DNA from: a virus
Reading direction: 5' to 3' (one strand)
IMG/VR virus record: IMGVR_UViG_3300031873_001025
Coordinates: 1 to 30,038 of that record
DNA length: 30,038 nucleotides
A program made the translations under genes and the position numbers. The notes beneath the pieces are model-generated. The model had not been told where the DNA came from, did not search any database, and saw only the letters and a program-made list of their open reading frames with translations. This document shows positions 17,076 to 22,752 of this stretch, piece by piece (positions within the stretch are counted from its first letter, which is position 1; the number at the start of each line of letters is the position of its first letter).

Positions 17076-17921
17076 TCAGATGTTTTCGTCGCCGTCTTTC
17101 TTTTCTCGCCTAGCTTTCTTTTGTCTCCACTCCTCTACTTCAATTTGTCCTTCCGGACAGCCTTCTTGATACCCACAATATCTACACTGCCAACCGGTTT
17201 CGGGAGATGGCGCTCCCTTTTCAAGAAGCTGGAGCTTGAAGTCTTGCTTATTGAGGTAGTTAATCAACCAAGGACGATACTTTTGCTCTATTTGTTCTCT
17301 ATATTCGGCCGTCGCCCAATCCATTCTGCCTGTTTCAACATAGTGGATTGCGCAATGAACTCCTCTAACTGGAAAATGCGCAACTGTAAATAATCGATAG
17401 ATATTCAGTTGTGCTGCGTGTTCCCCTATCTTTTTATGTTTACCAGTTTTATGGTCAATAATGACGCCGTCCCCGCTTTTAGTAAGAATCCCTAAGTCGA
17501 TCACCCCCCGAATCAATACAGAAGGGTCATTATAGTCCACCTTATTGAACGACCTATCGATCGCTAATCTCTGTTCAACAAGTGGCTCCCCTTCAGCATA
17601 CTGTGTTGTAAAATTCTTTAACCAAGTAGCAAACGCATCGATCTTAGCTGTAAAAGATTTTACCGCCGCCTCCTCGTCCTGTGTCAATCCGTGTTTTTCA
17701 CAGGCACGTTTAAATAGCTCAACGGTATAAGGTTCATTGAGCTTCAACATGTGCTCCGTGATGTAGTGAACCACCACACCTACGTTTGAGGCAAAAGATA
17801 CACGCTGCTCCTTGACCTTTTCTATATGCTTGCGATGATATTGAAGAGCACAGAGATCAAGAACCCCAATTTTCGAAAAGGACCACGGCGCGTGTTTCAA
17901 GACCAAAGGTGTAATTTCCAT
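17076..17921 (-). CDS. Cas4/RecB-like PD-(D/E)XK nuclease with Fe-S cysteines (281 aa)
   Basis: The protein matches the RecB/AddB/Cas4 nuclease superfamily. The active site is His52 (GVVVHYITE), Asp142 (RGVIDLG), Asp156 and Lys158 (IIDHKTGK), then Gln171 and Tyr175 (QLNIY). Four cysteines in the Cas4/AddB arrangement, Cys24 near the N-terminus and Cys246, 249 and 255 near the C-terminus (CRYCGYQEGC), probably hold a 4Fe-4S cluster. The family degrades DNA from ends, often 5'-3', so roles in recombination, end processing or host DNA breakdown fit. It lies in the replication unit just ahead of the primase, 17 bases away. The Shine-Dalgarno is weak. No CRISPR repeats or cas1/cas2 are visible, so this is not a CRISPR adaptation gene. 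A second nuclease of this type is at 21512-22327. Confidence 0.88.
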   Translation of the reverse strand: MEITPLVLKHAPWSFSKIGVLDLCALQYHRKHIEKVKEQRVSFASNVGVVVHYITEHMLKLNEPYTVELFKRACEKHGLTQDEEAAVKSFTAKIDAFATWLKNFTTQYAEGEPLVEQRLAIDRSFNKVDYNDPSVLIRGVIDLGILTKSGDGVIIDHKTGKHKKIGEHAAQLNIYRLFTVAHFPVRGVHCAIHYVETGRMDWATAEYREQIEQKYRPWLINYLNKQDFKLQLLEKGAPSPETGWQCRYCGYQEGCPEGQIEVEEWRQKKARREKKDGDENI

Positions 17922-17940
17922 AAGAGATTACCGTGTAAAG

Positions 17941-17955
17941 CCCGGACGCGCCGGG
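17941..17955 (-). other. Short GC-rich hairpin
   Basis: Arms cccgg (17941-17945) and ccggg (17951-17955) flank a five-base loop, 20 bases upstream of the nuclease start. With only five pairs it is weak alone. It lies downstream of the larger hairpin at 17982-18015, on the transcript from the gene at 18027, and could tune readthrough or protect the 5' end. Confidence 0.35.
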
Positions 17956-17981
17956 GTTTCGACCAAATTTCATCGGACCAA

Positions 17982-18015
17982 ACAGGCGCGGTGCCCGTAA
18001 GAGCACCGCGCCTGT
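17982..18015 (-). terminator. Perfect 13-bp hairpin in the gap between two early genes
   Basis: Arms acaggcgcggtgc (17982-17994) and gcaccgcgcctgt (18003-18015) pair fully around an eight-base loop. On the - strand it starts 11 bases after the stop of the gene at 18027. It is followed by TTGGTCC directly after the stem's final T, so the T-tract is only three bases. It is best read as a partial terminator or attenuator, or as an RNA-processing or stability element between the abundant first gene and the downstream replication genes. Promoter activity in the remaining gap is not evident. Confidence 0.6.
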
Positions 18016-18026
18016 GGCCTCACTCC

Positions 18027-19127
18027 CTAGACGTTACCGCTACCGGAATAGTCGATACCGCCCGCTGCGGCGGCAATGATTTCAGGACTGACCGTTGTTT
18101 CCTCAGTCCCGCTCCCTTCCGATTGACGGAGATAAACCCCAGCCAAAGACGGCAGGTACACGTCCGTTTCAATCTGCCTAGCAACGAGATTGAGAAGGCG
18201 TATTACTTCTGGACTGTTCATAACGGGATTGTTGCTCTTATCGACTCTTGGGTCAGCTTTCCAAACCACGAACTCTTGTCCTGGGCGTTTGATAAGTTCG
18301 TTGGAAAGCCAGAACTGCCCCGAAAACAGTTCGGGCCATGTCTTTTGTCGTTTCTCGATAACCCCAGAGCAACCTTTGAAAGAAGACGGCTTCAAACCAA
18401 GAACGTAAATTACAGACATATCTGCATTCATCACATACAGATCAAGCCCGTCCTGGCAAGCCTTTGTAGCAGCTCCGAATTGCGGACGATACGGACAAGA
18501 ATCACACTCCCCGTAACGAACGCCACGGATTCTGTCCCTGGAATAACAAACAGGCTCAGTCCCTTTCAGTTCTACTCCTGGAGGGGGCTTGGGATTTCCC
18601 GAAGCGTCTTTCTGAGCAAAGAAGATTCGAGAATTGTACATCCCAACCACCGACACTGCAATCTTCGAAGGTTTCCCTTCGTATGCCTCCATGTCCTCTT
18701 TGAGAACCATGACAAGATCCCCAGTGCTACTGTACGCTGCGCCTTTGGGGCATCTTTGAGGACGCATAGGATCACTGCCGATGCCTTGGTTCGCTATCAG
18801 AACGAAAGGCGTGAACTTCGTCGGCCCGGCGTGCATCCCTGTCTTCTTGGGATTCATCTGTTCAAGAAGCTTCTGAAAGTTATTTCGAAATTCCTCTGGA
18901 AGCGCAGCCATCGCTTCGGTAAACTCTTCTTTAGTAACTTTTCTCATCGTCGCCAAGTCATCCTTCATGTGAGGAAGGATCTTTACTAGGTGGCTCATGG
19001 TCCCCGATGACGAAGGAGAAGTCACAAGAGTCGTATCAACAGATTGTGTTGTTTCAACGTTATCGGTTTTCTCTGTTGTAGTAGTTGTTACTTCAGAAGA
19101 TTTTGTAGAAGTGTCTTTTTTGCCCAC
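18027..19127 (-). CDS. Cys-rich phage early protein, unrecognised (366 aa)
   Basis: The first gene of the replication unit. It starts at GTG 19127 with AGGAG six bases upstream. Residues 5-42 are low-complexity Thr/Ser. The core has four cysteines, Cys194, Cys208, Cys211 and Cys224 (VCYSRDR, YGECDSCPYRP, KAC), followed by a beta-rich stretch ending in YVLGLKPSSFKG. The pattern YGxCxxCPxxxx...C then L-x-L-K-x-x-S-x-K recurs in uncharacterised proteins of many phage replication and recombination modules, and may bind zinc or another metal. Position suggests DNA binding, for example single-strand binding during replication, but no OB-fold signature can be proven by eye. The C-terminus is Ala/Gly-rich, not the acidic tail of bacterial SSB. 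It is separated from the next gene by a strong hairpin, as expected of a gene expressed at higher level than those downstream. Confidence 0.8.
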   Translation of the reverse strand: MGKKDTSTKSSEVTTTTTEKTDNVETTQSVDTTLVTSPSSSGTMSHLVKILPHMKDDLATMRKVTKEEFTEAMAALPEEFRNNFQKLLEQMNPKKTGMHAGPTKFTPFVLIANQGIGSDPMRPQRCPKGAAYSSTGDLVMVLKEDMEAYEGKPSKIAVSVVGMYNSRIFFAQKDASGNPKPPPGVELKGTEPVCYSRDRIRGVRYGECDSCPYRPQFGAATKACQDGLDLYVMNADMSVIYVLGLKPSSFKGCSGVIEKRQKTWPELFSGQFWLSNELIKRPGQEFVVWKADPRVDKSNNPVMNSPEVIRLLNLVARQIETDVYLPSLAGVYLRQSEGSGTEETTVSPEIIAAAAGGIDYSGSGNV

Positions 19128-19145
19128 GTGGAACTCCTATGGTGA

Positions 19146-19159
19146 ATCGCAATAGCGAT
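19146..19159. promoter_or_regulatory. ATCGC-N4-GCGAT inverted repeat in divergent gap
   Basis: ATCGC (19146-19150) and GCGAT (19155-19159) form a 14-base inverted repeat between the divergent early gene (18027) and sigma gene. It lies just downstream of the candidate - strand promoter and upstream of the sigma ribosome site, a suitable place for an operator. It could also form a short RNA hairpin. Confidence 0.35.
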
Positions 19160-19170
19160 GAGAGATTTTA

Positions 19171-19199
19171 TTAATACCTCAAAACAAAGAGGTTGTAAA
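19171..19199 (-). promoter_or_regulatory. Candidate sigma-70-type promoter for the - strand replication unit
   Basis: On the - strand TTTACA (19199-19194) is followed after 17 bases by TATTAA (19176-19171). Transcription would start near 19165, about 37 bases ahead of the GTG at 19127. The -35 overlaps the first base of the sigma start codon. This is the best host-type promoter I see ahead of the 9.5-kb replication unit. Confidence 0.42.
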
Positions 19200-20017
19200 T
19201 GACTATCAACACACATGACGATCGTGTAGCCTCCGACTACTATCAAGAAGTTGGACTATACCCAATTCCAACTCCCGATGAAGAAAAAAGATTATTCGCT
19301 TTATATAGAGACGCTCCTTGTTCAAAAGAGAAAGCGAAAATAAAACAACGAATAGCCTGTGGGTACCTCAAGTTTGTTATCCGTCACGCCCACCGAAAAA
19401 CAAAAGACCCTGATTTACGACAAGAACTTATCGCAGAAGGTAACATTGGACTGATGGTGGCTATCGATAAATTCGATCTCGCCAGGGGAACACGTTTCTT
19501 AACGTATGGTGCTTCGTGGATTGATGTGTACATGAGAGAGTTCATCAACCGAGCACCAGGAGTGCATATCCCCAATCATCGCAGAAAAGATCTCAGAAAA
19601 CAAAAAACCAACGAAGATAAGTTAATGGCTCTGGGGATAATATCGGAATACACCACTGTTGAACCTATTGTTACTTCTTACGATACGTCTCTTCTCCCAG
19701 CGTCCGATAGTCCTGAGACATCAGCACAAGAGATAGAATTGAACATGCTCTCTTATTTAGCTGCCTCAGGACTATCGTGCCGAGAACGTTTTATTTTGAT
19801 TCACTACTATGGACTTCGCGGAGGAGAGACGCAAAACTTCCGCGCTTTAGCTAGACTCCTCTATCTCATTGACGGTACGCTCCTATCGAGTGAGTGTATC
19901 CGTCAACTGAAAGAGAAGAGTCTCAATCAGATCAAAGACTATCTTTCTTCAGAAGGGGTAGAAGCGAACGGACTTCCTAAGGATTGGGTGATTACAGCAA
20001 CACACCAACTGGTTTAG
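19199..20017 (+). CDS. Sigma-70-family RNA polymerase sigma factor
   Basis: The 272-residue protein has the main regions of a sigma-70 family factor. Region 1.2-like sequence is at 11-33 (ASDYYQEVGLYPIPTPDEEK). Region 2 spans about 47-118, with core-binding 2.2 (DLRQELIAEGNIGLMVAI, then DKFD) and the -10 recognition part GTRFLTYGASWIDVYMREFI. Region 3.0-like sequence is GVHIPNHRRKDLRK. A C-terminal region 4 (about 188-250) starts LSCRERFILIHYYGL and contains a helix-turn-helix. The acidic region 1.1 of primary sigmas is absent. AGAGG, six bases before the ATG, is the ribosome site. It is a lone + strand gene between two - strand units, and overlaps the convergent ParB-like gene by four bases. 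Together with the RNA polymerase subunit at 27212 it suggests phage-directed transcription; it may alternatively steer host polymerase. Confidence 0.9.
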   Translation: MTINTHDDRVASDYYQEVGLYPIPTPDEEKRLFALYRDAPCSKEKAKIKQRIACGYLKFVIRHAHRKTKDPDLRQELIAEGNIGLMVAIDKFDLARGTRFLTYGASWIDVYMREFINRAPGVHIPNHRRKDLRKQKTNEDKLMALGIISEYTTVEPIVTSYDTSLLPASDSPETSAQEIELNMLSYLAASGLSCRERFILIHYYGLRGGETQNFRALARLLYLIDGTLLSSECIRQLKEKSLNQIKDYLSSEGVEANGLPKDWVITATHQLV

Positions 20018-21057
20018 TCTTCACCCTCGTCACCAGCAATGCTCTTGGGCATTTTCTTTTGTCCAATGAGCATCTTCAAAACATCAAACTGCCCTTTCAA
20101 GTAGGCAACCTTTGTCTCATCAGGAGTCTCAGTTGAACGAAGCTTCCCAAGGCGTATCTCAACCAATTCACCGAGAGCGCGAATCTCTGCGACCTTTGCC
20201 ACTACCTTCGCGTCCGCAAAGATGGACGCCTGTTCGCTCTCTTCCTCTTCCTCTTCTTCCTCTTCTTCCCCGTCTTTCTTGGTCCGCTTCACTTTCTCCT
20301 TGTTGTTTTCTCGGGCAATCCGTCGTTCCTCCGCTGCCGCTTCCTTGGCTTTGATACGCTCTACAGCTTCCGTAAGGGCGGTCGTTGTCCAAGGATCATC
20401 TTTGTTGAAACAGTCTCTGCCCACTGCGAACTGAGTATCTGGATCTTTGATGGATTTCAGAATACGCGCCTTGGACAGAATTGCTCCATCTGTAGCGTTC
20501 TTACGAAGAAGCTCCTGAACACGCTTATCAAGGGTGAGCATTCCCAGATGCTGTGAGACAAAGGGCGCTGAACGCCGAGCCAGTTTGGCGATTTCTTCCT
20601 GCGATTTCCCCAACTCGACAAGCTTTGAGTACGAGATGGCACGGTCCCAGGCATTGAGATCCACCCTCTGTTCATTGGCCTCAATGCACATCGAGATTGC
20701 TTCATCGTAAGCTTCCTTCGGTGTCTTTGCCTTGAGATCTTGAAAAGCAACAGGAACATCTTTGAGCTTCGCTGCATGAGCACAATCCAATCGCTTACGC
20801 CCATCAATGAGAAGATTCTTCCCATCGGATAAAGGCGCAATCACCAGCGGAAGCATGATTCCCTTCTCCTTAACGGAAGCTTTCATCTCGTCAGGAGCTT
20901 CTACTACTGTTGAACGAGAATCGAAGTTCAACGCAACAATACTGTCAATCGGGACTCTCGGAGTATTCTGGTCAACCGGACGAAATTTATATTCCATTGG
21001 CTTGAGCGGCGTGTTGTTATCTTTTGTTTTCTTGGTTTCAATTTTCTCTGCTGTCAT
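20014..21057 (-). CDS. ParB/Spo0J-like protein
   Basis: Residues 33-135 match a ParB N-terminal domain: IDSI at the start of the domain, the phosphate-binding box LIDGRKRLDCAHAAKL (GRKR at 86-89, in place of the usual GERR), and EANEQRVDL, where ParB has ENxQRxDL. A helix-turn-helix follows (KSQEEIAKLARRSAPFVSQH, 151-170). The C-terminal half is charged and helical, with nine glutamates in a row (264-272). ParB proteins are CTP-dependent DNA clamps for partitioning, but phages also use them in transcription control and genome organisation. No ParA is present in the window. AGGGAG seven bases upstream supports the start. The start overlaps the previous stop by ATGA, and the stop overlaps the convergent sigma gene (TTAG). 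Confidence 0.87.
   Translation of the reverse strand: MTAEKIETKKTKDNNTPLKPMEYKFRPVDQNTPRVPIDSIVALNFDSRSTVVEAPDEMKASVKEKGIMLPLVIAPLSDGKNLLIDGRKRLDCAHAAKLKDVPVAFQDLKAKTPKEAYDEAISMCIEANEQRVDLNAWDRAISYSKLVELGKSQEEIAKLARRSAPFVSQHLGMLTLDKRVQELLRKNATDGAILSKARILKSIKDPDTQFAVGRDCFNKDDPWTTTALTEAVERIKAKEAAAEERRIARENNKEKVKRTKKDGEEEEEEEEEESEQASIFADAKVVAKVAEIRALGELVEIRLGKLRSTETPDETKVAYLKGQFDVLKMLIGQKKMPKSIAGDEGED
20237..20270. repeat. CTT/CTC tract encoding poly-glutamate
   Basis: A pyrimidine-rich run of CTT and CTC triplets on the + strand encodes the glutamate run of the ParB-like protein. Such tracts are prone to replication slippage, so the number of glutamates may vary between relatives. Confidence 0.7.
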
Positions 21058-21425
21058 GGAAAGTCTCCCTTGTTGAGCTCATCAAACAATGAGCCATGTT
21101 CTAATACGTACTTAAGCTTTTCAAGAAATTCTTCTTTAGAAACGGTCATTAAAGGAATCGTATCTAGTGAATGACCTTCGATAATGTGCCTATAACAACG
21201 CCAAAAATCCAAGGCGATCTCTATTTCCTCTTTGTTAGAAACAAAGAGCGCTAAATAGAGAGCAACGATGGTTTGACGATGAGGGTCATGAGTAGCAGGG
21301 GCGATGGCTAGACCTCGAAAGGCGCGGTCCCGCAATTGGGGCAGGCGTACGTACCGGTCGATATCAGATTGCGATGGACCTGATCGAATACGACGCCGCA
21401 CCGTGGGCACTTTATCACGTCGCAC
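21054..21425 (-). CDS. Small protein of unknown function, start uncertain (up to 123 aa)
   Basis: The reliable part is the C-terminal 85 residues (from about 21310 down), a helical, soluble sequence including TIVALYLALFVSNKEEIEIA and EEFLEKLKYVLEHG. The frame extends to a GTG at 21425, but the first 39 codons lie over the zinc-ribbon gene in another frame and give an Arg-rich sequence typical of a frame shadow. No ATG exists between 21425 and the conserved part; a TTG at 21335 is the only other clear option and has no ribosome site. It may use re-initiation after the zinc-ribbon stop or a -1 shift from that gene. The stop overlaps the ParB start by ATGA, which supports the gene being real. 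Confidence 0.55.
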   Translation of the reverse strand: MRRDKVPTVRRRIRSGPSQSDIDRYVRLPQLRDRAFRGLAIAPATHDPHRQTIVALYLALFVSNKEEIEIALDFWRCYRHIIEGHSLDTIPLMTVSKEEFLEKLKYVLEHGSLFDELNKGDFP

Positions 21426-21502
21426 TCATTCAGATCTACTCCAGCCGATTTACTCTGTAAAGTTTCTACTGGGGGTTTTGTGACGACTCCGCGCTTTTCC
21501 AT
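21308..21502 (-). CDS. Zinc-ribbon microprotein (64 aa)
   Basis: The 64-residue product has two paired cysteines, CPRC (32 and 35) and CPNC (54 and 57), a clear zinc ribbon with an 18-residue loop. The N-terminal 30 residues are polar. It starts at ATG 21502, with AAAGGAG overlapping the stop of the nuclease gene upstream, though at a long distance (12 bases). Zinc ribbons of this type in phages may act as adaptors that bind nucleic acid or host polymerase, but the sequence does not say which. Its 3' 118 bases overlap the next frame. Confidence 0.75.
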   Translation of the reverse strand: MEKRGVVTKPPVETLQSKSAGVDLNECDVIKCPRCGVVFDQVHRNLISTGTYACPNCGTAPFEV

Positions 21503-21511
21503 GACTCAAGT

Positions 21512-22327
21512 CTACTCCTTTCCTCGGCACTGATTCCAGTACCCGCACCACTCGGGAGAGCACTGCCAGGAGTCGATCGAAGCCTTCGGAAAAATTCCCT
21601 TCTTAATTAGCTCCACAGTTTCTTCGTAATCCTCTATAAAAACTTTTTGATCGTGTGGTGTTTTATGCGCCTCTTTTTGTGTGAATTCTGGCCCTTTCAC
21701 TTTATGAACAATGTTATCCACCCTTACGTCTGCAATACCCGTAGCAATTGCATACAGGGTGAACTGCGGATCTTTTTCAAGTTTGTCTTGTGACCAAGTT
21801 TGTTTGGTGTACTTAAGGTCACAAACAACCAATTTTGTCGGTCCTGCTGCATTTCCAATAGGAACTTGATCAATAAGATCGATATACCCTAATGTTGGAA
21901 CACTCCCAATCTTCTTTATGAAACGCTGTTCAATCTCAACCGGATGAACAGAAGAAATCAAAGAAGCATGATATACCGCAAAAGCGAGTAAGATCGCTTG
22001 TTTAGCGGTTTCTTCGGTTTCTTTTTCGTCCCATTGAACATTTTGATCTTTCGCTGCTTTAAAATGATCACTTATAGCAACTTGTCCTACTGATATCAAA
22101 GGAACGTCGTTAGTTTCCTTCTTATATCTAAGCGCCGCTTCCACTCCCGCATGCAGCGCCTGTCCCTTGAACATTGAGGATCCAGGAGGAACTTTTATGT
22201 TCCGGCAATATGAAAGTTCATACTGCCTTCCACACTTCTTATAACCACCGTACTCCGAAGCTGAAAAGTACCCTCTTGGAAGCCCTTTATCCAAAAAGTT
22301 GTCAGGAAAACTAAGTTTTTCTCTCAT
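21512..22327 (-). CDS. Second Cas4/RecB-like PD-(D/E)XK nuclease with Fe-S cysteines (271 aa)
   Basis: This has the same superfamily layout as the protein at 17076 but a clearly different sequence. Active-site residues are His59 (GQALHAGVE), Asp150 (LGYIDLID), Asp170 and Lys172 (VVCDLKYTK), and Gln188 and Tyr192 (QFTLY). Cysteines for a 4Fe-4S cluster are Cys32 (YKKCGRQYELSY) and Cys256, 261 and 267 (CSPEWCGYWNQC). FSASEYGGYKKC near the start matches the S-x-Y/L opening common in RecB-type nucleases. It overlaps the gene upstream by TAATG (one base) and lies downstream of the SNF2 ATPase, so nuclease and motor may act together on DNA, as helicase-nuclease pairs do in recombination. That pairing is inference from position. 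Confidence 0.88.
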   Translation of the reverse strand: MREKLSFPDNFLDKGLPRGYFSASEYGGYKKCGRQYELSYCRNIKVPPGSSMFKGQALHAGVEAALRYKKETNDVPLISVGQVAISDHFKAAKDQNVQWDEKETEETAKQAILLAFAVYHASLISSVHPVEIEQRFIKKIGSVPTLGYIDLIDQVPIGNAAGPTKLVVCDLKYTKQTWSQDKLEKDPQFTLYAIATGIADVRVDNIVHKVKGPEFTQKEAHKTPHDQKVFIEDYEETVELIKKGIFPKASIDSWQCSPEWCGYWNQCRGKE

Positions 22328-22752
22328 TATATCTCATCCGACATGTCTGACGGATCCTTTCCTATTTCGCCAAAGTCTTTAAATATCCTGGTCGGTATTC
22401 TCGCGCTATCTTTTCCTAATTTTGGCCCTTCTTGAGTTAGTCTTTGACTTTCTGAGCTTAACGCGGCCATTTCTTTTGCTGTCTTCTGTGCGTCCTCTTC
22501 TTCATCTAGATTTACAACCCGGCTTCTTGTACTCCTTGTCACTGAAGACAAAGAAACCGTTTTTGCCCCCACCTTTGGTGCTACAGTAACACCGGAGACT
22601 TCTACCAGAAACATTGGGCCATTTTCAGTATCGATCATGGAAAAAACAATACTTTCCTCCAAATCTTCAGGAGGAGTAAGCCCCTGAGCCTTAAGATGAG
22701 TACTTATAATCTCTCGAAGTTCTTCTTCAGTAATTCCCACATTGAGTTTCAT
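22327..22752 (-). CDS. Small acidic protein, unrecognised (141 aa)
   Basis: No family is recognised. Residues 1-60 look folded (ITEEELREIISTHLKAQG, then a beta segment ending MFLVEVSGVTV), and residues 65-141 are polar and probably disordered, rich in Ser, Thr and acidic residues with a DEEED cluster. There are no cysteines. Its ATG overlaps the SNF2 stop by ATGA, and its stop overlaps the nuclease start by TAATG, so it is translated together with both. It could be an accessory subunit linking the ATPase and the nuclease, but nothing in the sequence shows this directly. Confidence 0.72.
   Translation of the reverse strand: MKLNVGITEEELREIISTHLKAQGLTPPEDLEESIVFSMIDTENGPMFLVEVSGVTVAPKVGAKTVSLSSVTRSTRSRVVNLDEEEDAQKTAKEMAALSSESQRLTQEGPKLGKDSARIPTRIFKDFGEIGKDPSDMSDEI

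Noticed and set aside
17826-18989. Long open frame of 387 codons on the + strand
   Set aside because: It lies antisense to two genes that have proper ribosome sites, motifs and coupling; its own translation is Arg/Phe/His-rich with no domains, typical of a shadow frame.
21300-21345. Programmed -1 frameshift site joining the zinc ribbon to the next gene
   Set aside because: No X-XXY-YYZ heptamer in the correct phase and no following stem could be found; kept only as an open question.
17076-22327. CRISPR adaptation locus because of two Cas4-like proteins
   Set aside because: No direct repeat array, cas1 or cas2 is present; the nucleases sit in replication and recombination units and are better read as phage RecB/Cas4-type nucleases.
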